DNA of 64,000 nucleotides. Source: Peptoniphilus lacrimalis DSM 7455. Its GTDB lineage: Bacteria; Bacillota; Clostridia; Tissierellales; Peptoniphilaceae. The notes beneath the pieces are model-generated. The model made no database searches. It was not told where the DNA came from and was given only the letters and a program-made list of their open reading frames with translations. Position 1 is the first letter of the stretch. Every line of letters starts with the position of its first letter. Location: positions 62,001 through 126,000 of the forward strand of contig NZ_KB900373.1 of the NCBI RefSeq assembly GCF_000378725.1. Reading direction: 5' to 3'. The position numbers were made by a program, and so were the translations under genes. Shown piece by piece: positions 17,178 to 26,658 of the stretch.

Positions 17178-18548
17178 TTATTCATTTAAAATATTTGATT
17201 CAAAAGGAATCATCTGCATTATTATTAAATAAATTACTGCAGCTATTGTATTAGAAAATAAGTTGCCCCAAAATACTGCATCAACACCAAGTATATGTCT
17301 TGTCAAAATTATAAATATGTATCTAAATCCCCAAACTCTTAATAATCCGATCACAAAGGTAACTTTAGTCCTACCAAGAGCAAGAAGTGTTCCTTGAACT
17401 ATCATAAATAAGGTGAAACCGAATACAGAAATATTATAAATTTTAAGGGCATGAGTAGCAATATTAATTATTTCTCCATCCATTACAGTTTTTTGGAAAA
17501 TTTTTACAAAAGCTCTAGAAAAAGGTGTAATAATTAAAATCATAGCTATTGAAAGTATAGAGCCTATTATTAATGATTCGTAATAAATACTTTTGCCCTT
17601 TTTAATGTTATTGTTGCCTACATTCATAGAAATCATTGTTGTAATTGTTGTCGAAATTGATGAGGGGACTGTAAAAGTAAGGGCACTTATATTTGAAGCA
17701 ATTCCTTGAGCGGCTAAAACTTTTGGTCCATAAGATTGAACTTCCATATTTATTAAGAAAAATCCTAAAAAAACAAACATAGATGATAGCATGGAAGGTA
17801 GACCAATTCGTACAAATTGTCTTATAGTTGCCCAGTCAGGTCTGTAATTTTTAAAAGATAATTGGTATTCATATTTTTTTATAAATAAATCATAGAATAA
17901 CCATAAGGTTATGATTGAATATGAGCAAAAACTTGAAAATACAGCACCTTTTGCTCCAAGCCTTAAAATTTTTAAAAATATAAAAGAAAAAATAATTTTT
18001 AAAATTAAAAGCATAACCATTCTTATAAGTGTTGCTTCGGGTTGGCCACAGGCATTTTTTATTCCATTATAAATGGCTGCCATAAAAAGCATGGGCATTA
18101 CAAAAGAATATAATGATAAATATTCCAATATGTATGGAGCTACATCTTTATTTACATAGTTGGTTAAAATATGACCGATAACATAAAGAAGTGGTGAACA
18201 GATGATGCCTAAAACAAGAGCAAAAACTAAAAGTTGTAAAGATGCATGCTTTACTCTTTTTATATCGCCTAGACCATTAAATTGTCCAATTATTGCCATA
18301 CCAGCAGAACCAAGGCCCATAGAAAGTCCATTGATTATATTGACAATAGGTGCACAAAAAGTTACCGCTCCAGCAACAAGAACACCACCATAATTATTTA
18401 AAAAGAATCCATCAAAAACTGGAATCATAGATTGGACAATTGCCATAATTATTGTGGGCAGGCTGAGCAGGATTAACGTCGGTAAAATATTGCCTTCAAG
18501 AATCAATTTTCTGCGTTCTAAAGGTGATTTTTCTAGTAAATTCAACAT
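17178..18548 (-). CDS. MATE-family multidrug/sodium efflux transporter
   Basis: 456 residues, about twelve membrane segments in two six-helix halves. Each half carries a MatE signature: the first has PTIIMAIVQSMIPVFDGFFL and GLSMGLGSAGMAIIGQ, the second GLPSMLSSMFVFLGFFLINM and TTMISMNVGNN. It exports cationic compounds in exchange for Na+ or H+. AAAGGAGCGC precedes the ATG. The gene is transcribed alone. The exported compound cannot be inferred. Confidence 0.88.
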   Translation of the reverse strand: MLNLLEKSPLERRKLILEGNILPTLILLSLPTIIMAIVQSMIPVFDGFFLNNYGGVLVAGAVTFCAPIVNIINGLSMGLGSAGMAIIGQFNGLGDIKRVKHASLQLLVFALVLGIICSPLLYVIGHILTNYVNKDVAPYILEYLSLYSFVMPMLFMAAIYNGIKNACGQPEATLIRMVMLLILKIIFSFIFLKILRLGAKGAVFSSFCSYSIITLWLFYDLFIKKYEYQLSFKNYRPDWATIRQFVRIGLPSMLSSMFVFLGFFLINMEVQSYGPKVLAAQGIASNISALTFTVPSSISTTITTMISMNVGNNNIKKGKSIYYESLIIGSILSIAMILIITPFSRAFVKIFQKTVMDGEIINIATHALKIYNISVFGFTLFMIVQGTLLALGRTKVTFVIGLLRVWGFRYIFIILTRHILGVDAVFWGNLFSNTIAAVIYLIIMQMIPFESNILNE

Positions 18549-18772
18549 TCAAAGCGCTCCTTTTATTTGAATTATAACGATAAAAAAATATAAAGTCAAT
18601 TTAATAGAAAATATTGCTAAATAAATTGTTAAAAAACATTTCTTTTGATAATATTAAGATGTAGTGAAATAAATAAAGATAAAAATTTTTGATAAAGAAA
18701 ATGCGTTTAATTTTATTCTATTATATTTTCTACACTTATAATTAGGATAAAATAAAATAGAGGAGAGTGACT

Positions 18773-20371
18773 ATGTTAAGTGTAAATAATGTTTCTGTAA
18801 TTTTTCCAGATAAAAAATTGTTTGATGATGTTAATTTAATTTTTACTCCAGGGAATTGTTACGGAATTATTGGTGCAAATGGTGCCGGTAAATCAACTTT
18901 TTTAAAAATATTAGCAGGAGAAAAGGAACCAACAAACGGGACAGTTTCTCTTGAAAAAAATAAGAGAATGTCAAAATTAAACCAAGACCACTATGCCTTT
19001 GAAGATTATCTTGTGATTGACACCGTAATTATGGGAAATAAAAAACTCTATGATATAGGAAAGGAAAAAGATGCAATTTATATGAAGGCTGATTTTTCCG
19101 ATGAAGATGGAATTAGAGCGGCTGAACTTGAAGCGGAGTTTGGGGAGCTTGGTGGATATGAAGCAGACTCTGAAGCATCAACTTTGTTGCAAGGTCTTGG
19201 AATTACTACAGATAAACATAACCTTTACATGAGAGATTTAATTGAATCAGATAAGGTTAAGGTTTTATTGGCACAAGCTTTATTTGGCAGTCCCGATATT
19301 TTACTTTTAGACGAACCGACCAATGGTATTGATGTAAGAGCTGTTTTGTGGTTAGAAGATTTTTTGATGGAATTTCCGGGAATTGTAATAATCGTATCCC
19401 ACGACAGATATTTTCTTAACGAAGTATGTACTCATATGGTGGATATAGATTTTGGCAAAATTAATTTATTTGTAGGTAACTATGACTTCTGGTATGAATC
19501 TTCTCAATTGGCATTAAAGATGGCAAAGGAAGAAAATAAGAAGAAAGAAGAAAAAATAAAAGAACTTGAAGAATTTATCAGAAGATTTTCTGCTAATAAA
19601 TCCAAATCAAAACAAGCAACTTCAAGGAAAAAACTTCTTGATAAGATTTCTCTTGATGATATAAAGCCGTCTTCTAGAAGGTATCCCTTTGTTTCTTTTG
19701 ACCTTTCAAGAGAAGTGGGTAAGGAAATATTAAACATAAATAATTTAACCTTAAAAGATGATACAAGAACTTATTTAAAGGATTTTTCTATGAGAGTAAA
19801 TAAGGATGACAAAATCGGTTTTATTGGTGATGAAATTTCTATTACAAAATTTTTCCAAGCAATTTGTGAGGAAGAAGAAAATTATGAAGACCAAATGAAA
19901 TGGGGACAAACTATAACAAAAGAATATTTCCCAAAGGATAACAGTAAATTTTTTGATGGTGTAGATTTAAATTTAATAGATTGGTTAAGACAATTTAGTG
20001 AAGAACAATCAGAAATTTTTATTAGGGGATTTTTAGGGAAAATGCTGTTTTCTGGAGATGAAACAAAGAAAAAAGCAAATGTCCTCTCAGGTGGCGAAAG
20101 GGTTCGTATGATGTTTTCCAAGATGATGATTAATTCTTCAAATGTAATAGTTTTAGACCAACCCACAAACCATTTAGATTTGGAATCAATTGAAGCGGTA
20201 AATAACGGGCTTATTTCCTATAAGGGTAATATATTATTTACATCTCTTGACCATCAATTTATTTCTTCTATTGCAAATAGAATAATAGAAATTTTCCCTG
20301 ATGGAAGCTACAGAGATGAATCAATAACTTATGATGAATATATTGAAAAATATATAGTAGAAAATAAATAA
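18773..20371 (+). CDS. ABC-F family ATPase (YbiT/YkpA-like ribosome-associated factor)
   Basis: 532 residues with two ABC ATPase domains and no membrane segments. Domain 1 has GANGAGKST and LLLDEPTNGID, but a degenerate signature (MRDLIESDKVK), as is usual for the YbiT/YkpA group. Domain 2 has LSGGERVRMM and VLDQPTNHLD and a divergent Walker A. A lysine-rich linker of about 45 residues lies between them. ABC-F proteins bind the ribosome E site and assist translation or antibiotic resistance. The start is ATG 18773, six bases after AGGAGAG. A GTG at 18767 sits inside that ribosome binding site. The hydrolase gene follows after 17 bases. Confidence 0.88.
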   Translation: MLSVNNVSVIFPDKKLFDDVNLIFTPGNCYGIIGANGAGKSTFLKILAGEKEPTNGTVSLEKNKRMSKLNQDHYAFEDYLVIDTVIMGNKKLYDIGKEKDAIYMKADFSDEDGIRAAELEAEFGELGGYEADSEASTLLQGLGITTDKHNLYMRDLIESDKVKVLLAQALFGSPDILLLDEPTNGIDVRAVLWLEDFLMEFPGIVIIVSHDRYFLNEVCTHMVDIDFGKINLFVGNYDFWYESSQLALKMAKEENKKKEEKIKELEEFIRRFSANKSKSKQATSRKKLLDKISLDDIKPSSRRYPFVSFDLSREVGKEILNINNLTLKDDTRTYLKDFSMRVNKDDKIGFIGDEISITKFFQAICEEEENYEDQMKWGQTITKEYFPKDNSKFFDGVDLNLIDWLRQFSEEQSEIFIRGFLGKMLFSGDETKKKANVLSGGERVRMMFSKMMINSSNVIVLDQPTNHLDLESIEAVNNGLISYKGNILFTSLDHQFISSIANRIIEIFPDGSYRDESITYDEYIEKYIVENK

Positions 20372-20388
20372 AACTTAGGAGGTAAATT

Positions 20389-21756
20389 TTGAAAGACAAA
20401 TTAGAAAAAATCTTAAAAACTTATGCTCACGAATTTAATTTACAAGGTGTTAATCTTGGCATATTAAAAAATGGCAAGAAAGAAATTGTATCAATGGGCT
20501 TAAGAGATATTAAAAACAATCTGCCCATGGAAAAAGATACTATTTATGCTATAGGCTCACAAACTAAAGCTTTTACAGCAGTAGCCCTAGGAAAACTCTT
20601 ATATGAAAATGGCTATTCTTTTGATACTCCCATAAAGCAATTGTATGAAGATTTTAAAATGGAAGATGATTATTTAACAAAAGATTTAAGGATTAAGGAT
20701 GGCTTTTCACATAGAACAGGGTTTCCACCACACTTGGCAGCATGGTACAATAATAACTTTAAAAAACCACAAGAGTTTTTAAAAATTTTAGCTTATTTGC
20801 CTGCAACTATGCCTTTAAGATATACTTTTTGCTATCAATCATATTTCTTCATATTAGGAGGACTTATCATTGAAAAATTATCAGGTAAATCTTATGGGGA
20901 TTACTTAAAAGAAAATATTTTTGGACCACTTCAAATGAATAATACTTATGTATTAGGCTCATTTGCTCCTGATGAAAATAAGGCTAGACCCTATGATTTT
21001 GTAGATGGAACTTATAAAGAAATCTCTTATAATTATGAATTTACAAAATTTCCTAACGGTTCAGGAACAATCTATTCAACAATGGAAGATATGATGAAAT
21101 GGTTAGATTTTTGCTTGCATGGAAACGAAAAAATAGTTGATAGAAAAATACAAGAAGAACTTTATTCTCCACAAACTATTATAGGGCCAGATACAAATAT
21201 GCCCGAACTTTCATACTCAAAAAATAAAACATATGGAATGGGTTGGTATCTAGAAAATTATAGGGGAAGAAAATTAATAAGCCATGGGGGAATTGTCGAT
21301 GGTTTTAGAGCTTTTCACATTCTTGTGCCTGAAGAAGATATGGCAGTAAGTATTGTGACAAATTTAAATGAAGCTCAAGGAACTGAATTAATTACCCTAT
21401 CAGTTATTGATGAAGCTTTGGGAATAAAAAAAGATTGGCAAGAAAAATATATTAAGGATTTAAAGGCTATTAATGAAAAAAAATCTCCCAAAGAAGATAA
21501 ACTTAAAGATTTAAAAGATGAAGATTTTTCAAAATATTTGGGAATTTATAGAGATAAGGCTTATGGAGAATTTGAATTTATTGAAGAAGATGGAAAACTT
21601 TATGTTAAGGCTTTTTCTCATAAATTGGAAGTTAAAGAAAGCAAGGGAAAAAAGGTAATAGCTTTTAAACCATATAATTTATTCATCCCTATTGAATTTG
21701 AAGATTGCAACTTAATATTATATATTGATGATAGAAAAATAATAATAAAAAAGTAA
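20389..21756 (+). CDS. Serine hydrolase of the class C beta-lactamase/AmpC-like family
   Basis: 455 residues. The catalytic SxxK is GSQTKAF (near residue 57) and the third element is SHGGIVDG (HGG in place of KTG). The second element, normally YxN, reads YQS in FCYQSYFF. A C-terminal domain of about 100 residues resembles the beta-barrel found in D-aminopeptidase-like members. No signal peptide is visible, so it acts inside the cell, unlike true beta-lactamases. The start is TTG, eight bases after AGGAGG. Likely role: peptidase or esterase. It is probably co-transcribed with the ABC-F gene. Confidence 0.75.
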   Translation: MKDKLEKILKTYAHEFNLQGVNLGILKNGKKEIVSMGLRDIKNNLPMEKDTIYAIGSQTKAFTAVALGKLLYENGYSFDTPIKQLYEDFKMEDDYLTKDLRIKDGFSHRTGFPPHLAAWYNNNFKKPQEFLKILAYLPATMPLRYTFCYQSYFFILGGLIIEKLSGKSYGDYLKENIFGPLQMNNTYVLGSFAPDENKARPYDFVDGTYKEISYNYEFTKFPNGSGTIYSTMEDMMKWLDFCLHGNEKIVDRKIQEELYSPQTIIGPDTNMPELSYSKNKTYGMGWYLENYRGRKLISHGGIVDGFRAFHILVPEEDMAVSIVTNLNEAQGTELITLSVIDEALGIKKDWQEKYIKDLKAINEKKSPKEDKLKDLKDEDFSKYLGIYRDKAYGEFEFIEEDGKLYVKAFSHKLEVKESKGKKVIAFKPYNLFIPIEFEDCNLILYIDDRKIIIKK

Positions 21757-21861
21757 AATTTAAGGATATCTTCTATTTTTAATACTATAAATAAATTATA
21801 GTTTTGTTCACAACTTGGTCTATTTAATAGGCAACAAAAATTTGTATTAAAGTAAATTCTG

Positions 21862-21888
21862 AAGAAGAGTCTGTGAACTCTTCTTTTT
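21862..21888 (+). terminator. Intrinsic terminator after the serine hydrolase gene
   Basis: The 9-bp stem AAGAAGAGT/ACTCTTCTT with a CTGTGA loop is followed by TTTTA. Confidence 0.75.
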
Positions 21889-21926
21889 AATGAAAAAATT
21901 TATTTAAAAGATAAAGAGGTATTGTT

Positions 21927-23111
21927 ATGTATGATTTTAATTTTTCAGTAAAAACAGAAATTTTATTTGGTAAAGACCAATTAAAATATTTACCTGAAAA
22001 AATTTTAGAAAATGGCTCAAGAGTTCTAATATGCTATGGTGGAGGTTCTATTAAAAAAATAGGTATTTATGACAAAGTTATTTCTCTATTAGATGAAAAT
22101 AATATTTTTTATAAGGAACTTTCAGCAATAAAGCCTAATCCAAGAGTAGACAAGGTCAGAGAAGGTCTTGAAATTATTAGGGAAAATAAATTAGATTTTA
22201 TTTTGGCTATTGGAGGAGGTTCGGTGATTGATACAGCTAAACTTTTAGCTTGTGCAGTATTTACAGATAAGGATCCATGGAAGATTATAAAAAAAGAAGT
22301 AAAAATTGAAAAAGCCTTAAAAATTGGTGTAATTTTAACTATCGCAGCAACAGGCTCAGAAATGGATTCTATTGGAGTTGTTTCCAATCCACAAACCAAG
22401 GAAAAATTATCTTTTTCAAGTCCTCTTTTAGTGCCATGTTTTGCAATAGAAAATCCGGAATTTACATATTCTGTAAGTCCCTACCAAACAGCATCAGGAG
22501 TTGCAGATATTATGAGTCATACAATGGAAAATTATTTCAGCATAGATGATGGTTGTTATTTACAAAATAAAATTGCTGAAGGGATTTTAAAAACATGCAT
22601 AAAATTTGGTCCTATAGCTCTTAAAGAACCAACAAATTATAATGCTCGTGCAAATATTTTATGGGCAAGTGCGTGGGCGATAAATGGTTTACTTAACAAA
22701 GGTAAAAATACTTCCTGGACTGTTCATTCTATGGAACATGAACTTTCTGCTTATTACGATATAACTCACGGAGTGGGCCTTGCAATTTTGACACCAAGAT
22801 TTTTAAATTATATTTTAAATGAAAAAACAGAAAAAATGCTAAGCGATTTTGCAATAAATGTTTTTGATGTTGAAGATACTAATAATTATAGGGAAAATGC
22901 TAAAAAGGGAATTGAAGCCTTATATAAATTTTTCAAGGATGATTTAAACTTGCCAATGAGCCTTGAAGAGCTTAATATTACTGATGAATATTTTGAAGAA
23001 ATGGCAGAAAAACAAGCAAAAAGATCAAATGGATATGTTGGAGGAGTTGTGCCTTTAGAGGCAAAAGATGTTGTCCAAATTTATAAGGCATCTATGAAAG
23101 ATGAATACTAA
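21927..23111 (+). CDS. Iron-containing alcohol dehydrogenase (NADPH-dependent butanol dehydrogenase-like)
   Basis: 394 residues, group III iron-dependent alcohol dehydrogenase. The cofactor motif is IGGGSVIDTAK (near residue 95). Metal ligands are in ADIMSHTMENYF (Asp and His), HSMEHELSAYYDITHG (His and His). The motif ATGSEMDSIGVV and the length of 390 match BdhA/YqdH butanol dehydrogenases. These reduce butyraldehyde and other aldehydes in the cytosol, which fits an anaerobe with butyrate-type metabolism. The ATG has AGAGG upstream. The next gene overlaps by eleven bases. Confidence 0.85.
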   Translation: MYDFNFSVKTEILFGKDQLKYLPEKILENGSRVLICYGGGSIKKIGIYDKVISLLDENNIFYKELSAIKPNPRVDKVREGLEIIRENKLDFILAIGGGSVIDTAKLLACAVFTDKDPWKIIKKEVKIEKALKIGVILTIAATGSEMDSIGVVSNPQTKEKLSFSSPLLVPCFAIENPEFTYSVSPYQTASGVADIMSHTMENYFSIDDGCYLQNKIAEGILKTCIKFGPIALKEPTNYNARANILWASAWAINGLLNKGKNTSWTVHSMEHELSAYYDITHGVGLAILTPRFLNYILNEKTEKMLSDFAINVFDVEDTNNYRENAKKGIEALYKFFKDDLNLPMSLEELNITDEYFEEMAEKQAKRSNGYVGGVVPLEAKDVVQIYKASMKDEY

Positions 23112-23958
23112 TTTTTTAAGACTATCAAGCGGAGAAGATATTTTTTACACATATAAGAAAAATGTAAACAATAGTAAAAATTTATTATTTATTCATGGAA
23201 ACTATGCTACATCTTATATATGGACAGATATTTATCAAAGCTGTAAGGAAATTTATAATGTTTACGGTCTTGATTTAAGAGGTTTTGGAAGGTCAAGCTA
23301 TAAAACTCCTGCTAGGCAAATGAAAACCTACGCAAGAGATGTAGTGGAATTTGTACGTAAGCTTAATCTTAAAAATCTAACAATAATTGCGTGGTCTGCA
23401 GGTGGTGCTGTTGCCATGGAAACTTTAAAAGAACTGAGGGGATATTTGAATGAAATTTACCTTGTGGATTCTATATCCACAAGGGGATATGATTCCCCCT
23501 ATAGGATATTTCTTGATATAAATGAATATACAAGAAATTTATTTCCTATGATAGATTTTTATACAAATAATTTAAATCCATACCAAAAGATTGAAAATTT
23601 CATACCATCCTATTATGAAGCTGAAAAATATTTTTCTAAGTATTTATTTAATTTTACAAGACCAAAAGAATTATTTTTGAAAAAAATTGCACAAGAAATG
23701 CTTTTACAAAGAAATAATTTAGATTTTTGGGAAGCTATGACTAATTTTAGAATGGATAAATCAGTTTTAAAAGAAAATAAAATTCCAATTAAAGTTATAT
23801 GGGGAGCTTATGATAAAATCGTAAGTCAAGAAGATACAGAGGAAATTCTAGAAGATTTTAATTTTAAGGCAAAATTTATAAAATTTAATAAATCAGGTCA
23901 TGCACCTTTTATAGACCAAAAAGCTGAATTTTTAGAGCTTTTATATATAAAAAAATAA
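23101..23958 (+). CDS. Alpha/beta hydrolase
   Basis: 285 residues with the alpha/beta hydrolase fold. The oxyanion segment is LFIHGNYATS, the glycine turn is DLRGFGRSSY, the nucleophile elbow is AWSAGGAV (Ser near residue 100), the acid is in GAYDKIVSQ and the His is in SGHAPFI. No signal peptide or membrane anchor. It is translationally coupled to the alcohol dehydrogenase by an eleven-base overlap, hinting at linked ester or aldehyde metabolism. The substrate is unknown. Confidence 0.8.
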   Translation: MNTNFLRLSSGEDIFYTYKKNVNNSKNLLFIHGNYATSYIWTDIYQSCKEIYNVYGLDLRGFGRSSYKTPARQMKTYARDVVEFVRKLNLKNLTIIAWSAGGAVAMETLKELRGYLNEIYLVDSISTRGYDSPYRIFLDINEYTRNLFPMIDFYTNNLNPYQKIENFIPSYYEAEKYFSKYLFNFTRPKELFLKKIAQEMLLQRNNLDFWEAMTNFRMDKSVLKENKIPIKVIWGAYDKIVSQEDTEEILEDFNFKAKFIKFNKSGHAPFIDQKAEFLELLYIKK

Positions 23959-23996
23959 AAATATAAACTTTTATATTGAAAATTTTAAAAAAAGAT

Positions 23997-24025
23997 TTGC
24001 ATTTTTTTAAAATAACTTGTATAAT
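23997..24025 (+). promoter_or_regulatory. Promoter of tRNA-Pro
   Basis: TTGCAT (23997-24002) and TATAAT (24020-24025) are 17 bases apart, with the tRNA beginning twelve bases after the -10 box. Confidence 0.75.
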
Positions 24026-24036
24026 ATAAAAGTCGT

Positions 24037-24113
24037 CGGGGTGTAGCGCAGTTTGGTAGCGCACATGGTTTGGGACCATGGGGTCGAAGGTTCAAATCCT
24101 TTCACCCCGACCA
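24037..24113 (+). tRNA. tRNA-Pro, anticodon TGG, CCA encoded
   Basis: The acceptor stem is CGGGGTG/CACCCCG with discriminator A at 24110 and CCA at 24111-24113. The D arm is AGCGCAGTTTGGTAGCGC. The anticodon arm CATGG-TTTGGGA-CCATG presents TGG. The T arm is AAGG-TTCAAAT-CCTT. It reads the CCN proline codons and has its own promoter and terminator. Confidence 0.97.
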
Positions 24114-24121
24114 TTTTTTAT

Positions 24122-24142
24122 AGGCTGCAAAGCCTTTTTTTT
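24122..24142 (+). terminator. Intrinsic terminator of tRNA-Pro
   Basis: The stem AGGCT/AGCCT with a GCAA tetraloop is followed by seven T. Confidence 0.85.
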
Positions 24143-24165
24143 ATTTTCATTTTCCTAAATTTTCG

Positions 24166-24194
24166 TTGCTTTTATATTTTTATTAGTTTATAAT
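24166..24194 (+). promoter_or_regulatory. Promoter of the amino-acid importer operon
   Basis: TTGCTT (24166-24171) and TATAAT (24189-24194) are spaced by 17 bases, 35 bases before the binding-protein start. Confidence 0.6.
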
Positions 24195-24229
24195 TATGAA
24201 TAATTATTCAGTGAAAAATAGGAGGAAAT

Positions 24230-25120
24230 ATGATGAAGAAAGTATTTATGGTCATCTCACTTTTAGCCCTCGTATTTACCTTAGTTGCTTGTTCAGGCAG
24301 CCAAGAAAATGCAAACAAGGCAATCAATGAAGCTGCAAAAAATGCTAAACAAGAAAATACAGAGGCAAATAAAGAGGCAAGTGACTCTTCTCTTGAAGAT
24401 ATTAAAACCAAGGGAAAGATTGTTTTAGGAACAAGTGCAGATTTCCCACCACTTGAATGGGTTTCCTATAAAGATGGAGGAGAATCTTATAAGGGTCTTG
24501 ATATTGAAATTGCAAAAGCAATTGCAGATTCTTTAGGTGTAAAACTAGAAATTAAAAACATGGCATTTGAAGGTCTAATCACTTCACTTAATGCAGGTGA
24601 TGTTGATATGATTATTGCAGGAATGGAAGCTAGTGATGAACGTAAGAAAGAAGTTGATTTTTCAGCGCCTTATTATTCAGGTGGACAAAGTCTTGTAGTT
24701 AGAGCTGAAGATAAAGACAAATTTAAAACTCTTGATGATTTAAAAGGACATAAAATTGGAACTCAACTAAATACAGTTCAACAAACTTTCGCAGAAGAAA
24801 AATTTGGAAGTGATGTTCAAGGTTATGATTTAAATAATGTCCTTATTGAACAATTGAAAAATAAATCTGTAGATGCCCTTTTCTTATCAGAACTCCCAGC
24901 AAAAGAATTTGCTTATTTAAACAAAGATCTTGCATTTATTGAAGATATTGGAGCTCCAAAGGAAAAAGGATTTTCAGTAGCAATTAAAAAAGGAAATCAA
25001 ACACTATTAGATGAAGTTACAAAAATAGTTAGCGAATTAAAAGATTCAGGCAAAGTTGATACTTGGCTTGATGAGAATATAGAACTTTCTCACCAAGAAG
25101 TTGAAGAAGGTAATAAGTAA
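24230..25120 (+). CDS. Polar amino-acid ABC transporter, substrate-binding lipoprotein
   Basis: 296 residues. A signal peptide ends in the lipobox LVACSG (Cys21), so the protein is lipid-anchored outside the membrane. A 30-residue Ala/Asn/Glu linker leads to a type II SBP_bac_3 domain starting KGKIVLGTSADFPPLEW. The motifs AGMEASDERKKEVDFSAPYY and LKGHKIGTQLNTVQQ are typical of binding proteins for polar amino acids such as glutamine, cystine or arginine. The exact ligand is not readable. Two ATG codons in a row follow GGAGG. The permease and ATPase genes follow after an attenuating hairpin. Confidence 0.9.
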   Translation: MMKKVFMVISLLALVFTLVACSGSQENANKAINEAAKNAKQENTEANKEASDSSLEDIKTKGKIVLGTSADFPPLEWVSYKDGGESYKGLDIEIAKAIADSLGVKLEIKNMAFEGLITSLNAGDVDMIIAGMEASDERKKEVDFSAPYYSGGQSLVVRAEDKDKFKTLDDLKGHKIGTQLNTVQQTFAEEKFGSDVQGYDLNNVLIEQLKNKSVDALFLSELPAKEFAYLNKDLAFIEDIGAPKEKGFSVAIKKGNQTLLDEVTKIVSELKDSGKVDTWLDENIELSHQEVEEGNK

Positions 25121-25126
25121 GAAGAA

Positions 25127-25152
25127 TTCCCTACTATGTAGGGATTTTTCTT
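25127..25152 (+). terminator. Attenuating hairpin between binding-protein and permease genes
   Basis: The stem TCCCTAC/GTAGGGA with a TAT loop is followed by TTTTTCTTTTT. In this position it would let more transcript cover the binding-protein gene than the membrane genes. Confidence 0.75.
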
Positions 25153-25182
25153 TTTATCTATTTTTATCATTTAGGAGGTAAT

Positions 25183-25860
25183 ATGAATTTTATAAATTCA
25201 CAAATTAATTTCATAAAAACTTTTTTACCTGCTTATTTAAAAGGGGCAGGTGTTACCATCAAACTTTCTTTAATTGGTGTAATTTTAGGTTTGACAATAG
25301 GAATTGTTTTGGCACTTATGAAAATCTCTAAAAATAAATTATTAAAATTTATCGCAAGTGCCTACATTGAAATTGTCAGAGGAACTCCGATGCTTGTGCA
25401 AATTATGATAGTTTACTTTGGACTAAAAAAAATAATTCCAGATTCTCTACCATATTTGAAAGCTCCTATGCTTTTGTGTGCATTATCAATTTCTCTAAAT
25501 TCTGCAGCTTATGTTGCTGAAATTATAAGAAGTGGGATAAATTCAGTTGACAATGGACAGATGGAGGCAGCAAGGTCATTGGGACTTACAAGAAGCCAAG
25601 CCATGAGAAAAATTATTTTGCCTCAGGCAGTAAAAAATATTTTACCGGCTCTTGTAAATGAATTTATTACTTTGATTAAGGAATCTTCAATAGTTTATAC
25701 TGTTGGAGTTGCAGAACTTATGTATTCAGGAAAGTCTATTGCTTCAGCTACTTATCAAGCTGTAAGACCATTTATTTATGCAGCAATTATTTATTTTATT
25801 ATGACTTATTCACTTTCAAAAGCTTTGCAAGTATTGGAAAGGAGGCTATCAAATGATTAA
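25183..25860 (+). CDS. Polar amino-acid ABC transporter, permease (HisM/GlnP type)
   Basis: 225 residues with about five membrane segments. [15 protein letters not shown] near residue 67 and the EAA loop [21 protein letters not shown] (residues about 125-145) are diagnostic of the HEQ amino-acid importer permeases. AGGAGG precedes the ATG. The ATPase gene overlaps the end by eight bases. It would work as a homodimer in the membrane. Confidence 0.9.
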   Translation: MNFINSQINFIKTFLPAYLKGAGVTIKLSLIGVILGLTIGIVLALMKISKNKLLKFIASAYIEIVRGTPMLVQIMIVYFGLKKIIPDSLPYLKAPMLLCALSISLNSAAYVAEIIRSGINSVDNGQMEAARSLGLTRSQAMRKIILPQAVKNILPALVNEFITLIKESSIVYTVGVAELMYSGKSIASATYQAVRPFIYAAIIYFIMTYSLSKALQVLERRLSND

Positions 25861-26575
25861 GGTTGAAAATTTGAAAAAATCTTTCGGAAACCTTGATGTT
25901 TTAAAGGGCATAAATGAAGAGATAAAAGATGGAGAAGTTCTTGTAGTAATAGGACCTTCAGGCTCTGGTAAATCAACTTTTCTCAGATGCTTAAATCTTT
26001 TGGAAAGACCGACATCAGGCTCTATATTTTTTGAAGGAAAAAACATCACAGATAAAAATATTGATATAAACAAGGTGCGTGAAGAGATGGGGATGGTTTT
26101 TCAATCTTTTAATCTTTTTAACAACTTAAATATTATTGATAATATTACCCTTGCTCCAAAACTTGTAAAAAATATGAAGGAAGATGAAGCAAAAGAAATT
26201 GCAAAAAAACTTTTACAAAGAGTTGGACTTCCAGATAAAGAAAATTCTTATCCTTCAGAATTATCCGGGGGACAAAAACAAAGAATTGCTATTGCAAGAG
26301 CTTTGGCAATGAATCCGAAAGTTATGTTATTTGATGAACCAACATCAGCTCTTGATCCTGAAATGGTTGGAGAAGTTTTAGATTTAATGAAAGATTTAGC
26401 AAAAGATGGCATGACAATGGTTGTTGTAACTCACGAAATGGGATTTGCTAGAGAAGTTGGAAATAGAATCTTATTTATGGATCAGGGACAAATTATTGAA
26501 AGAGGAGCGCCTAAAGAGGTTTTCCAAAATCCAAAAGAAGAGAGAACAAAATCATTTTTAGCAAAAGTTTTATAA
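25853..26575 (+). CDS. Polar amino-acid ABC transporter, ATPase (GlnQ type)
   Basis: 240 residues. Walker [10 protein letters not shown] (near residue 34), signature [15 protein letters not shown], Walker [15 protein letters not shown] and H-loop VVTHEMGFA. The sequence [11 protein letters not shown] is characteristic of GlnQ/HisP ATPases. It powers the importer formed with the two preceding gene products. A terminator follows. Confidence 0.92.
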   Translation: MIKVENLKKSFGNLDVLKGINEEIKDGEVLVVIGPSGSGKSTFLRCLNLLERPTSGSIFFEGKNITDKNIDINKVREEMGMVFQSFNLFNNLNIIDNITLAPKLVKNMKEDEAKEIAKKLLQRVGLPDKENSYPSELSGGQKQRIAIARALAMNPKVMLFDEPTSALDPEMVGEVLDLMKDLAKDGMTMVVVTHEMGFAREVGNRILFMDQGQIIERGAPKEVFQNPKEERTKSFLAKVL

Positions 26576-26580
26576 ATTTT

Positions 26581-26617
26581 AATGTTTCAGATATTTATAT
26601 TTGAAACATTTTTTTTA
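26581..26617 (+). terminator. Intrinsic terminator after the amino-acid importer operon
   Basis: The stem AATGTTTCA/TGAAACATT is followed by six to seven T. Confidence 0.8.
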
Positions 26618-26658
26618 AAAATTTTTATTTAATGATAAAATGAAAATGAGATGATATT

